The notes under the pieces: model-generated
Databases searched by the model: none
What the model was told of the DNA's origin: nothing
What the model saw: only the letters and a program-made list of their open reading frames with translations
Shown here: piece by piece, positions 32,734-41,626 of the stretch
Numbering within the stretch: position 1 is the first letter of the stretch
Layout of the letters: every line of letters starts with the position of its first letter
DNA from: JANNAV01 sp031384695
Lineage (GTDB): Bacteria > Pseudomonadota > Alphaproteobacteria > Rhodobacterales > Rhodobacteraceae
Assembly (NCBI GenBank): GCA_031384695.1
Contig: JANNAV010000053.1
Span: 1 to 55,060 of the forward strand
Direction of reading: 5' to 3'
Length of the DNA stretch: 55,060 bases
Made by a program: the position numbers and the translations under genes

Positions 32734-33066
32734 GTTAACCTCCAGTTATTGCGTGCCACTCAAATTTAGCAGAGGCGGCAGCACGCACCCAAGACTATTC
32801 CTCATAAGCGATGTGTAACCAGTTTACGCGGTTGAATGCAATGTTGTGTCTTTGGCCTTGCAAGCGCGTGGCGAGTATGGCGGCATAACGGCAACACTTA
32901 GGCCAAGTTGGTTGTTGGCAAACGCCGCGAACGTGGCAGGCAGGGCGGTATACCGGGCTTTTACCCGGCGGTTTCAGCCGGGTCTTGGCAGATGCGGCAG
33001 CCCAATCGAATCACCAGCACGTCATTCGCACAACCGCATAAAACCGGGCATGCGGGGATTTGCGCC
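32734..33066. other. 333-base intergenic space
   Basis: The space holds the promoter and ribosome site of the 60-residue peptide gene on its left side and a short G/C hairpin (7-bp stem at 32963-32983, ACCCGGC/GCCGGGT) that could slow transcription leaving the L,D-transpeptidase gene. An open frame on the + strand at 32846-33070 has no ribosome site and no recognisable product. I see no RNA gene. Confidence 0.5.
32763..32792 (-). promoter_or_regulatory. Promoter of the 60-residue peptide
   Basis: Read on the minus strand, TTGGGT (32787-32792) and TAAATT (32763-32768) are 18 bases apart, about 30 bases before the start codon region with its GGAGG site. The fit to a sigma-70 type promoter is fair. 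Confidence 0.45.
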
Positions 33067-33669
33067 CTAAATGAGCAAAACCTGGGTGCCAACCACCGCC
33101 AGCGCGTAAAGTTCCAGGATATGTTCGTTGTAAAGCCCGATGCAGCCGCCCGACGATCTGCGGCCGATCTTGCGGGTGTCATGGGTGCCATGGATGCGGT
33201 AGGCGGGCCAGCCGAGATACAGTGCGCGCACCCCAAGTGGATTGTCGGGCGCACCACCTTCAACAACCGTTGGCCAGTCGGGGTGTTCCGCCAATTGGTT
33301 GACAGTCGGCCGCCAGGTGGGGTTTACCACCTTCTGGATCACTTCGGTGCGGCCCCGGCGGGTAAGGTCTTCGCGCAGCGGCACCGAACTTGGGAACAGC
33401 TTGTAGACCGATTGATCATCGTTCCAGTAATGCAGCGCGCGCGAAGTGGTGTCGCACAGGATGGCACCGTTGCGGGTGTTGTCGAAATGCGCGCGCCAAT
33501 CGGGCATACGAAAGCCCGAAATGTTGTTGCGCGCGCCGCCGGTGGCGGGGGGCACGAATTCGGTTGAGCCCACCTGTGCTGCGGCGGGCAGCGCCGATGC
33601 CCCGATAACCGAGGCGGCGGCTCCCAGAAACAGGCGGCGGTTGAAGGGGGTTAGGGTGTCGGCGCTCAT
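33067..33669 (-). CDS. L,D-transpeptidase (YkuD) with twin-Arg-type leader
   Basis: A 200-residue exported enzyme that would link peptide stems or anchor proteins in the wall. The leader (NRRLFLGAAASVIGASALPAAA) has an Arg pair, in the style of Tat signals. The YkuD catalytic motif HGTHDTRKIGRRSSGGCIGL lies near residue 165-185, with His and Cys in place. An AAGGAG site eight bases before the ATG at 33669 fixes the start; the longer frame from 33729 is not needed. It is divergent from the CAP lipoprotein gene. Confidence 0.92.
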   Translation of the reverse strand: MSADTLTPFNRRLFLGAAASVIGASALPAAAQVGSTEFVPPATGGARNNISGFRMPDWRAHFDNTRNGAILCDTTSRALHYWNDDQSVYKLFPSSVPLREDLTRRGRTEVIQKVVNPTWRPTVNQLAEHPDWPTVVEGGAPDNPLGVRALYLGWPAYRIHGTHDTRKIGRRSSGGCIGLYNEHILELYALAVVGTQVLLI

Positions 33670-33844
33670 CCGCTGATCTCCTTGACTGCGATTTCGGCAG
33701 GTTTTACGCGGTTTTTGCACCTTCCGCAAATCAAACGCTCGTCATTAGGCGATCTTGCGCAGAGTTGGTTTGAACCTTGTGCCGCCATTGGATAAAGACA
33801 TGGGTTGAAGTGGCCGGAGTGGCCGGGGGTTGGGTGAAGCGAAC

Positions 33845-34360
33845 ATGAACAGACGGACAGCCCTTTTGATGAGCGGCGCCGCGGTTATTCTGGCGGCTTG
33901 TGGTGGCACGGCGGCGCCGCAGCTTGGGTCTGACGGCCAGCCTTTGCCGCAGATTTACCCGATCAACGCGGCCAATCAGGACAGGATACCGTTCAACCTG
34001 CTTGATTCGATCAACACCCTGCGGGCGGCCAAAGGCGCGCAGCCTTTGGTGTTCAATGCCGCCCTGAACGCCGCCGCCCTGACCCATTCGCGCGATATGT
34101 CGGTGCAAAACCGGCCCTGGCATTTCGGCTCGGATGGCTCGTCGCCGTTGGTGCGGGTGCAGCGGGTTGGCTACACCGGGCGGCTATTGGGCGAGGTGAT
34201 CTCGGAAACCTACCAGACCGAGCTGGAAACGCTGGCCGCCTGGATGGGGCAGAACGACACCCGCGCCACCATCCTTGATCCGGCGGCGCGGGAACTTGGC
34301 TTCTCGTGGTTTCAGGAACCGAATGGCAAGATCTGGTGGACCGCGATCACCGGCGGCTGA
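33845..34360 (+). CDS. CAP-domain (SCP-like) lipoprotein
   Basis: A 171-residue lipoprotein. The leader ends in the lipobox ILAAC with Cys19. The mature part is a CAP/SCP domain (LLDSINTLRAAKGAQPLVF, NAAALTHSRDMSVQNRPWHFG, GEVISETYQTE, ARELGFSW). Bacterial CAP proteins of this kind bind small ligands or have no known activity; the His in NRPWHFG would fit the cleft. The ATG at 33845 is chosen for the signal; TTG at 33830 is an alternative. Its position between two L,D-transpeptidase genes suggests an envelope role. Confidence 0.88.
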   Translation: MNRRTALLMSGAAVILAACGGTAAPQLGSDGQPLPQIYPINAANQDRIPFNLLDSINTLRAAKGAQPLVFNAALNAAALTHSRDMSVQNRPWHFGSDGSSPLVRVQRVGYTGRLLGEVISETYQTELETLAAWMGQNDTRATILDPAARELGFSWFQEPNGKIWWTAITGG

Positions 34361-34366
34361 GGCGTT

Positions 34367-34858
34367 TCAAGGCAGGATGCGGATCGGCGTGTTCGGGTTG
34401 ATCATCGCATAGATCACTTCGATCTGCTTGTCGGATACCGAGATGCACCCCGCCGTCCAATCCGGCCGGGCGTTCTTGCGCGGCGGGCCACCGTGGATAA
34501 AGATATCGCCCCCCGTAGGCTTGCCCGCCGCTTCGGCAAAGGCGCGGTCGGTGTCGTTCGGATAGCTTATCCCCAAGGACAGGTGATAGTTCGAATTCGG
34601 GTTCTTGTGGCTGATGTAATAGACACCTTCCGGCGTTTTCCCGTCGCCTTCGAACTGCTTGTGGCCCACCGGCGCAAACCCAAGGTCGATATCATAGACC
34701 TTCAGCACCTCGGTGTTGTGCACCAGATACATCTTGCGCTCGGCCTTATGGACCTCGACCAGCGTAACCTGAGGGCCGTTATATGAGCGGAACTTGCTGG
34801 AGCAGGCCGAAAGCCCGAAGGCGACGGCAATCACCAGGAACGCCCGAATGAAACTCAT
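34367..34858 (-). CDS. L,D-transpeptidase (YkuD) lipoprotein
   Basis: A 163-residue lipoprotein with lipobox LSAC (Cys19) and a YkuD domain. The catalytic region has HGGPPRKNARPDWTAGCISV, with the Cys near residue 140. The domain lacks any LysM. The ATG at 34858 gives the lipoprotein leader; the open frame further upstream overlaps the next gene and is spurious. It ends six bases from the convergent CAP lipoprotein gene. It may be cotranscribed with the RNA methyltransferase gene upstream, 71 bases away. Confidence 0.9.
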   Translation of the reverse strand: MSFIRAFLVIAVAFGLSACSSKFRSYNGPQVTLVEVHKAERKMYLVHNTEVLKVYDIDLGFAPVGHKQFEGDGKTPEGVYYISHKNPNSNYHLSLGISYPNDTDRAFAEAAGKPTGGDIFIHGGPPRKNARPDWTAGCISVSDKQIEVIYAMINPNTPIRILP

Positions 34859-34929
34859 GATATCTGCGCCCGTGCTGCTTTTCCCCTGCCAATATCGCAT
34901 TGACACGGTGTTGCCTAGGTGGCGCGCAA

Positions 34930-36159
34930 TCAACTGTTGGTCAGGCTGAACCGCGCCACCAGTTCGACATGCGCCGACCAGCGGAACTGATCGATCACTT
35001 GCACCCAATCGAGGCTGTATCCGGCTTGCACCAGCACGCGCGCATCGCGGGCGAAAGTGATGGGGTTGCACGACACCGCCGCAATGATGGGCACGTTCGA
35101 GGCCGCAAGCCGCGCGGTTTGCGCCTCGGCACCGGCGCGGGGCGGGTCGATCACCACGGCGTCGGTGCCCTTGAATTCGTCGGGTTCAAGCGGGCGGCGG
35201 TAAAGATCGCGGGTTTCAACCGTCACCCGCCGCAGCCCTTCGGCACCCCGCGCGCCTTTGTCCAGCGCCTGCAGCATCGCGGCCTCGGCCTCGACCGCAT
35301 GCACCTCACAGCGTTCGGCCAGCGGCAGGGTGAAGGTGCCCACCCCGGCAAACAGATCAACAATCCGCTTGGCCGGGCCTACGGCCAGCGACACCGCCTG
35401 CAACAAGGCGCTTTCGCCCTCGGCAGTGGCTTGAAGGAACGCGCCGGGCGGCGGGGCCACCATGGCGCGGCCAAAACGCTGCATCGGTTGGGTGCGGAGC
35501 GCGATGGTTTCGCCTTCCCAGGTCAGGCGGGCGATGCCATGCGCTTCGGTCAGGCGGGCCAGATCAAGCTGCTGATGCTGATCAAGCGGTTTGCCACCCT
35601 TGATCACCACATCCGCCCCCGCGAGCGACCGGGTAACGGTAACCGCCAGTTCGGTGCTGCGCGAGCCTGCGATTTTCACCAAAGCCTCGATCGCGGGGAA
35701 AGTGGCGATCAGGTCGGAGTGCAAAAGCTGGCAGCCCGGCACCGCCACCAGCATATCCGAGGCACGCGCATGAAACCCCAGCAGAACGCCACTTTTGGTG
35801 CGCCGCGCGGCCAGAGTGGCCCGGCGGCGCGAGCGGGGCGGCGAGGTGATGATCGGGCGGAAATGGGTGGTCAGCCCCTGCCCCGCCAAAGCCCCTTCGA
35901 CGATGCCCAGTTTCCAATCGGTCACCAGCGGATCAGCCGCGTGTTGCATCAGACAGCCGCCGCAGGTTTTGGCATGGGCACAAGGCGGGCGCACCCGGCT
36001 GGCCGAGGGGGTGATTATGCGCGGGTTCAACAGTTGCCCGCCTTGCAGATCGCCCGTCACCTCTTCGCCCGGCAGCATGCCCGGCACGAAAACCACGCCT
36101 TCCGGGCCTTGGGCGATGCCGTCGCCAAGGTGGCCCAGCCGTTCAATAGTCAGATTCAC
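34930..36159 (-). CDS. RNA (uracil-5)-methyltransferase, TrmA/RlmD type
   Basis: A 409-residue class I SAM enzyme that methylates uracil in RNA. An N-terminal TRAM-like region (VVFVPGMLPGEEV) is followed by an iron-sulfur Cys set (Cys60, Cys66, Cys69 and a Cys near 143 in PGCQLLHS). The methyltransferase domain has DLFAGVGTFTLPLA near residue 290, DPPRAG near 345 and the catalytic Cys in SCNPITFARD near 370. The target, rRNA or tRNA, cannot be decided from sequence. Overlaps the ABC exporter gene by four bases. Confidence 0.92.
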   Translation of the reverse strand: MNLTIERLGHLGDGIAQGPEGVVFVPGMLPGEEVTGDLQGGQLLNPRIITPSASRVRPPCAHAKTCGGCLMQHAADPLVTDWKLGIVEGALAGQGLTTHFRPIITSPPRSRRRATLAARRTKSGVLLGFHARASDMLVAVPGCQLLHSDLIATFPAIEALVKIAGSRSTELAVTVTRSLAGADVVIKGGKPLDQHQQLDLARLTEAHGIARLTWEGETIALRTQPMQRFGRAMVAPPPGAFLQATAEGESALLQAVSLAVGPAKRIVDLFAGVGTFTLPLAERCEVHAVEAEAAMLQALDKGARGAEGLRRVTVETRDLYRRPLEPDEFKGTDAVVIDPPRAGAEAQTARLAASNVPIIAAVSCNPITFARDARVLVQAGYSLDWVQVIDQFRWSAHVELVARFSLTNS

Positions 36160-37994
36160 TCTGCGGCTTCCTTATCTTCGATGCCGATGAAACCGCCGGA
36201 CTGCCTGTTCCAATAGCGGGCATAAAGCCCCGCCTGCGCCAGCAATTCGGCATGGGTGCCCTGCTCCACCACGCGGCCTTCGTCCAGCACCACGATACGG
36301 TCCATCTCGGCGATGGTGGACAGGCGGTGCGCGATGGCCAGTACGGTTTTGCCCTGCATCACCTTCGACAGTGCCGCCTGAATGCTGGCCTCCACCTCGC
36401 TGTCCAGCGCCGATGTTGCCTCGTCCAACACCAGAATCGGCGCGTCTTTCAGAAAGGCGCGGGCAAGGGCGATGCGCTGGCGCTGGCCGCCCGACAGCTT
36501 GACGCCGCGCTCGCCCAGATAGGCGTCATAGCCGCTGCGGCCGTTGAAATCCTTCAGGCCAAGGATGAACTCATGCGCCTCGGCGGCGCGGGCGGCGGCG
36601 ATCATCCGGGCCTCGCTGGCCTCGGGGTTGCCGTAAAGGATATTCTCGCGCGCGGTGCGGTTGAACATGGCGGTTTCTTGCGTGACCATGCCGATCTGGC
36701 GGCGCAGCGATTCCTGGGTGACAGTTTTCACGTCGATCCCGTCGATCAGCACCCGGCCTTTTTCGGTATCATAAAGCCGGAGCAGCAGGGAAACCAAGGT
36801 GGATTTGCCCGCCCCAGATGCCCCCACCACGCCGATCTTTTCCCCCGGCGCAATCGCCAGCGTTACCTCCTCAAGCCCGCCCTTGCGCCGCCCGTAGGCA
36901 AAGGAAACCCCCTCCATCCGAATGGCCCCCTTGACGCGCGGCATCTCCGCGGCACCCGGCGCATCTGTCAGGGTATAGGGCGGGGTAAGGGTGCGGATGC
37001 CGTCCTCCACCTCGCCCAGATTGCCGAAGATCGACATCAGCGAGAACGAAACCCAGCCCGTCATCTGAGCAAGGCGAAAGGCCACGGCGGCGGCGGCGGC
37101 TATTTCGCCCGCAGTGGCACCACCATGCGACCAAAGCCAGACCGTGCCGATCACCAGCAAAACCGGCAAAACCCCGGCAAGCCCCATCAGCGCCAGCCGG
37201 AACCACGACGAGATGATGCCGTATTCGATGGCGCGGTCGCGGAAAACCTCCATCGATTCAAGCGCCACGCGGTCTTCATAGCGCGAATGCGCGAACAGCT
37301 TGACGGTTTTCATGTTGGTGACGGTATCGACGATCTGCCCCGTCACCATGGCGCGGGCGGCCGCCCTTGCGCCCGAGGCCGCGCGGATACGTTTCAGAAA
37401 GCTGCGGATGAACAGCACATAGGCGGTGACCCAGATCACCAGCAAAGCCGATATCCGCACATCAATCGCCAGCAGCAAGGCCACCGAACCCACCACCGAG
37501 GCCAGCGCGAAAGCCATGGTTTCAATCGAGCCCGACACCACATCGGTTGCCGCCCGCGCTGTCTGCATCTGCTTTTGAGCGATGCGGCCGGCGAAATCAT
37601 TGTCAAAGAACGTCACCGCCTGCCCGATGGTCCAGCGGTGCAGGCGCGACAGGATCAGCGGGAACAGGTTGGGTTCAATCGTCACGGCGGTGGCGGCGTT
37701 GTTGATGCCAAAGATCAACGGCCGCGCCACAAGGTAGAACGCGGTGAACAGCGCGAACAACTGCCAGTGATCGGTGAACACGGTGGCCGGGTTGCCCGCG
37801 TTGGCGGCGTCGATCACAAAGCCCAGAATGGTGGCCGAAACCGCTTCCAATGATCCCGCGCAGGCCGACCAGAACACCGCCCACAGGATGCCGGGCCATG
37901 CGCCCTCCAGCGCCCAGCGAAAGAACGCGCGCAGGGTTTGCGGTGGGGCTACGTTGCTGGGGCGAAACGGGGCGATGGCGGGGCCAAGAATCAT
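36156..37994 (-). CDS. ABC exporter, second subunit (membrane-ATPase fusion)
   Basis: A 612-residue half-size exporter: six membrane segments in residues about 30-330, then the ATPase with Walker A GASGAGKST, signature LSGGQRQRIALARAF and Walker B ILVLDEATSALDSE. The catalytic Glu and the His of the switch (AHRLST) are present. It overlaps the next exporter gene by four bases and the two proteins are the same length and close in sequence, so a heterodimer is likely. The cargo (lipid, peptide or drug) is not evident. Confidence 0.92.
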   Translation of the reverse strand: MILGPAIAPFRPSNVAPPQTLRAFFRWALEGAWPGILWAVFWSACAGSLEAVSATILGFVIDAANAGNPATVFTDHWQLFALFTAFYLVARPLIFGINNAATAVTIEPNLFPLILSRLHRWTIGQAVTFFDNDFAGRIAQKQMQTARAATDVVSGSIETMAFALASVVGSVALLLAIDVRISALLVIWVTAYVLFIRSFLKRIRAASGARAAARAMVTGQIVDTVTNMKTVKLFAHSRYEDRVALESMEVFRDRAIEYGIISSWFRLALMGLAGVLPVLLVIGTVWLWSHGGATAGEIAAAAAVAFRLAQMTGWVSFSLMSIFGNLGEVEDGIRTLTPPYTLTDAPGAAEMPRVKGAIRMEGVSFAYGRRKGGLEEVTLAIAPGEKIGVVGASGAGKSTLVSLLLRLYDTEKGRVLIDGIDVKTVTQESLRRQIGMVTQETAMFNRTARENILYGNPEASEARMIAAARAAEAHEFILGLKDFNGRSGYDAYLGERGVKLSGGQRQRIALARAFLKDAPILVLDEATSALDSEVEASIQAALSKVMQGKTVLAIAHRLSTIAEMDRIVVLDEGRVVEQGTHAELLAQAGLYARYWNRQSGGFIGIEDKEAAE

Positions 37995-39829
37995 GCGTCA
38001 TCCAACCCGATAAACCCGCCCGACTGGCGCGCCCAGAACCGGGCATAAAGGCCGTTGTTTTTCAGCAGCTGCGCATGCTTGCCCTGTTCGGCCACCCGGC
38101 CATCTTCCAGCACCACGATCCTGTCCATCGCGGCGATGGTAGAAAGCCGGTGCGCGATGGCGATCACGGTTTTGCCCTGCATCACGCCGAACAACGCCTC
38201 TTGAATAGCCGCCTCGGCCTCGCTGTCCAACGCACTGGTGGCCTCGTCGAGGATCAGGATCGGCGCGTCTTTCAGGATCACCCGCGCCAAAGCCACCCGC
38301 TGCCGCTGGCCGCCTGACAGCTTTACCCCCCGCTCGCCGACATGCGCATCATAACCGCTACGGCCTTCGGGATCTTGCAGGGTCAGGATGAACTCATGCG
38401 CTTCGGCCTGTTTGGCGGCGGCGATCATCTGATCCTCGGTCGCATCCGGGCGGCCATAGATCAGGTTATCGCGGACCGAGCGGTGCATCAGGCTGCTGTC
38501 TTGCTGCACCATACCGATGCGGCGGCGCAGCGAATCCTGGGTGACATCGGCGATATCCTGACCATCCACCAGAATACGCCCCGATTCCGTATCGTAAAAA
38601 CGCAGCATCAGCTTGACCAATGTGGATTTGCCCGCCCCCGAACGCCCAACGATGCCGATCTTTTCGCCCGGCTGTACCGTCAGCGACAGGTTCTGCAACC
38701 CGCCCGAGCCACGCCCGTAATGGTGCGAAATGCCGTCGATGGTGATCCGCCCTTCGCGGAAATCCAGCGCCTTTGCCCCCGGCTTGTCCACCAACGATAT
38801 CGGATGGGTGATCGTCTCCATCCCCTCGGCCACCACGCCCAGCGCCTGCACCAGCCCGGTCGTGGCCCACATCACCCAATAGGTCATGTTGTTCAGCCGC
38901 AGCACCAGCGCCGTGGTCGCGGCCACGGTGCCGACACTCGCCTGCCCCTGATACCACAGCAGCATCGCCCAACCCGTCACCGCCACAATCAGAAAACCGT
39001 TCAGCATGGTCAGCGCGACATCCATCTTGGTGATGATCCGCATCTCGAACATGAACCTGGCGCGGGCGTGTTCAATCGCCTCTTTAGCATAATCCATCTC
39101 TTTGGAATGATGCGCAAACAGCTTGACCGAATGGATGTTGGTATAGGCATCCACCACCCGCCCCGTCACCGCCGAGCGCGCATCCGAACTGGCCTTCGAG
39201 GCCGGGCCCGCGCGGTAGATCGTCCAGCGCACCAGCAGGGCATAAAGCACGAACCACACCAGAAGCGGCAGCACCAGCCGCAGATCGGCCTCGGCCAGCA
39301 TGAAGGCCGCGCCCACCAAAGTGACCGACGCGAAGGCAACCGCATCAAAGGTCTGAAACACCGCGTCGCCGGCGGCGGGCGGGGTTTGCATGATGCGGTT
39401 GGCGATACGGCCCGCGAAATCCGATTCGAACCAACCCACCGGCTGGCGGATCACATGTGCATGGGCGCGCCAGCGGATCATGGTGCCGAAATTCGGCAGA
39501 ATGGTGTTGTGCAGCAGGGCGACGTCGGCCCCCAGAACCAGCGGCCGCACGATCAGGATGGCAAGCCCCACCAGCATCACCTCGGTGCCATAATCGGCCC
39601 AGACCTGCGCCGGAGTTCCGTTCGACAGCACATCCACCAGCCGCCCCACATACCACAAAAGCGCCACATCCCCCGCCGCCGCAATCACCGACAGCAGGCA
39701 GGTAACCGCAAACACCGCCCGGAACGGCTGCACGTAATCACGCAGAAACGGCCAAAGCCTGCGGGGCGGCGTATCGGTCTGGGTATAGGGGCCATAGGGA
39801 TCGACAAGGCCCTCGAAGAACTTGAACAT
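37991..39829 (-). CDS. ABC exporter, first subunit (membrane-ATPase fusion)
   Basis: A 612-residue half-size exporter paired with the next gene. Six membrane segments (about residues 30-320) precede an ATPase with GRSGAGKST, LSGGQRQRVALARVI and LILDEATSALDSE; all catalytic residues are present in both subunits, which makes a symmetric pair more likely than one with a dead site. GAGGCAAAG before the ATG at 39829 supports this start. The frame upstream is open for 46 codons but not supported by family length. Confidence 0.92.
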   Translation of the reverse strand: MFKFFEGLVDPYGPYTQTDTPPRRLWPFLRDYVQPFRAVFAVTCLLSVIAAAGDVALLWYVGRLVDVLSNGTPAQVWADYGTEVMLVGLAILIVRPLVLGADVALLHNTILPNFGTMIRWRAHAHVIRQPVGWFESDFAGRIANRIMQTPPAAGDAVFQTFDAVAFASVTLVGAAFMLAEADLRLVLPLLVWFVLYALLVRWTIYRAGPASKASSDARSAVTGRVVDAYTNIHSVKLFAHHSKEMDYAKEAIEHARARFMFEMRIITKMDVALTMLNGFLIVAVTGWAMLLWYQGQASVGTVAATTALVLRLNNMTYWVMWATTGLVQALGVVAEGMETITHPISLVDKPGAKALDFREGRITIDGISHHYGRGSGGLQNLSLTVQPGEKIGIVGRSGAGKSTLVKLMLRFYDTESGRILVDGQDIADVTQDSLRRRIGMVQQDSSLMHRSVRDNLIYGRPDATEDQMIAAAKQAEAHEFILTLQDPEGRSGYDAHVGERGVKLSGGQRQRVALARVILKDAPILILDEATSALDSEAEAAIQEALFGVMQGKTVIAIAHRLSTIAAMDRIVVLEDGRVAEQGKHAQLLKNNGLYARFWARQSGGFIGLDDA

Positions 39830-39887
39830 CTTTGCCTCGTGGGGTTGCCTTCCGGCATATAGCCCCGTTTGCGCCTGAGGGAAACCG

Positions 39888-41030
39888 CTAGCGCAGCAAT
39901 TCGCCGCGTGACAAGTGCAGATCACTGGCAAGCCAGGCTTGCTCGATTTGTGCCAGCCGCGCGCCAAGGACGGGGCCTTGCAGGGCGGGCATCAGATCGG
40001 CGGCGGTAACGGGCAAAGTGGCCGCAACACCCCGCGCGATTTCCGCCTTGGCATCTTGCGGCATCGGCTGTTCCAGCATCGCGGCGCGGCACAGCAGCAC
40101 ATCTGTGGCAAGGGTTTCACCAAGCATCCAGCCCAAAGCGGCCGCACTTTGCCCAGTGCCGATGGCCGCGCGCACCTGCGAAATCGCGGCACTCTCGCCA
40201 CGCGAGAAGCGCAGGCGGTGGGTGGCATCCTCGCCCCCCAGCACCACAAGCCGGCGCTGCCATCGTGGCGGCATGGCCCCCTCCAGATGCACAAGCGGCG
40301 CCAAAGCCCGCGCATCCGCCCCCGGCATCACCTGCGCCAGAACCCCGCTTGCGGCCATCGCGGCAACGGCGGGCGCGGGGTTCGTGGCCCCAAGCAGCTT
40401 GCGCATCTCGGCCCCGATCCGCTCGCCCGAAAGGGTGTTGATCAGATGGCAATTGGCAGCGCAGGCCGCCAGACCTTCGGCATCCATGCCCCCCTCGGGA
40501 TCGGCATAGATCGCGTGAAAGCGGAAAAACCGCAAGATGCGCAGATGGTCCTCGGCGATCCGCGCCGCCGCATCGCCGACAAACCGCAGCCGCCGCGCCA
40601 CCAGATCACCAAGCCCCCCCAAAGGGTCGATCACCAGACCGCTTGCATCGGCATAAAGCGCGTTCATGGTGAAATCGCGCCGCGCGGCATCTTGGGCGAC
40701 ATCGCCGGAAAAGGCCACAACCGCATGCCGCCCGTCGGTTTCAACATCGCGCCGGAAGGTGGTCACCTCATGCGCAAGGCCCTGCGCCACCACTGTCACC
40801 GTGCCATGATCAATGCCCGTCGGGATGGCGTTGAACCCTGCGGCAAGCGCAAGCCTGATCACCCGTTCCGGCAGCGCGTCGGTTGCAATATCAATATCTT
40901 GCACCGGCAACCCCAGCAGCGCGTTGCGCACGCAGCCCCCCACGAACAGCGCCCGGTTGCCTCCGCTTTTAAGCATCGCGCAAAGTGCCTGCGTGCCGGG
41001 ATGGCGGATCCAATCCGCCGTGATCTTCAT
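39888..41030 (-). CDS. CCA-adding-type tRNA nucleotidyltransferase
   Basis: A 380-residue class II nucleotidyltransferase of the CCA-enzyme/poly(A) polymerase superfamily. FVGGCVRNALLG and the metal-binding pair Asp45/Asp47 in VQDIDIATD are clear, as is RRDFTMNALYAD near residue 125 and RILRFFRFHAIYAD near 185. It probably repairs or builds the 3' CCA of tRNAs. The ATG at 41030 overlaps the Nudix gene by four bases. An earlier in-frame codon at 41135 would run into the Nudix gene. Confidence 0.92.
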   Translation of the reverse strand: MKITADWIRHPGTQALCAMLKSGGNRALFVGGCVRNALLGLPVQDIDIATDALPERVIRLALAAGFNAIPTGIDHGTVTVVAQGLAHEVTTFRRDVETDGRHAVVAFSGDVAQDAARRDFTMNALYADASGLVIDPLGGLGDLVARRLRFVGDAAARIAEDHLRILRFFRFHAIYADPEGGMDAEGLAACAANCHLINTLSGERIGAEMRKLLGATNPAPAVAAMAASGVLAQVMPGADARALAPLVHLEGAMPPRWQRRLVVLGGEDATHRLRFSRGESAAISQVRAAIGTGQSAAALGWMLGETLATDVLLCRAAMLEQPMPQDAKAEIARGVAATLPVTAADLMPALQGPVLGARLAQIEQAWLASDLHLSRGELLR

Positions 41031-41626
41031 GGCTGCGCCCGGTCGGCCAAGCCGCGCAATATCCGCGCGGTGGCGCCCCAGATGTAATAGGGGCCGTAAG
41101 GCACGGTGTAATACCGCCGCCATTCGCCGCGCCACAAGCGCCGCTCGATGCTGTAGAGCGCCGGGGTCAGCACGTGATCCAACGGCACAGTGAACACCTC
41201 TTCAACCTCGCCCGGCTCTGGCACGGCACGGAAATCACCGCGCACAAGGCCCAGAACCGGTGTGATCGAAAAGCCGGTGACGGATTCGTGCGACGGCAAA
41301 CGGCCCAGAATTTCCACGCTTGCGCCCGGCAAGCCGATCTCCTCATAGGCCTCACGCAGGGCAGCGGCCTCGGCCCCCGCATCGTCTGCGTCAACCTTGC
41401 CGCCGGGAAAGGCAATCTGCCCCGGATGGTGTTTCAGATGCGACGCGCGCTTGGTCAGGATCAACCGCGCGCCTGCGGGCCGCAGCCACACCGCCACCAA
41501 CACCGCCGCAGGCCGCAATTCGCGGCCCGGCGGCAGTTTGATCGCCGGATTCAGATCAAAATCGGACGATTCGCCCGAGGGGTGCCGCAAGCTGCGCGCA
41601 AGGCGTTCAATGATCGCCTGCATCAT
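41027..41626 (-). CDS. Nudix CoA-pyrophosphatase-like hydrolase
   Basis: A 199-residue Nudix hydrolase with the CoA-pyrophosphatase signature: LTKRASHLKHHPGQIAFPGG leads directly into the Nudix box (GGKVDADDAGAEAAALREAYEEIGL in full; the key residues are the Glu pair in REAYEE). It likely cleaves CoA or related nucleotides. AGGAA precedes the two adjacent ATGs at 41626 and 41623; the first is used. The gene overlaps the 3' end of hslO by about 20 bases. Confidence 0.9.
   Translation of the reverse strand: MMQAIIERLARSLRHPSGESSDFDLNPAIKLPPGRELRPAAVLVAVWLRPAGARLILTKRASHLKHHPGQIAFPGGKVDADDAGAEAAALREAYEEIGLPGASVEILGRLPSHESVTGFSITPVLGLVRGDFRAVPEPGEVEEVFTVPLDHVLTPALYSIERRLWRGEWRRYYTVPYGPYYIWGATARILRGLADRAQP

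Noticed and set aside
32951..32983. Second terminator in the 333-base gap
   Set aside because: Stem ACCCGGC/GCCGGGT is real but has no T-run on either strand; kept only as a remark.
32846..33070. 74-codon open frame in the 333-base gap
   Set aside because: No ribosome site, no family, and it overlaps the end of the L,D-transpeptidase gene.
36252..37853. 533-codon open frame on the plus strand opposite the ABC exporter
   Set aside because: The minus strand carries a complete exporter with all ATPase motifs; the plus product has no recognisable domain.
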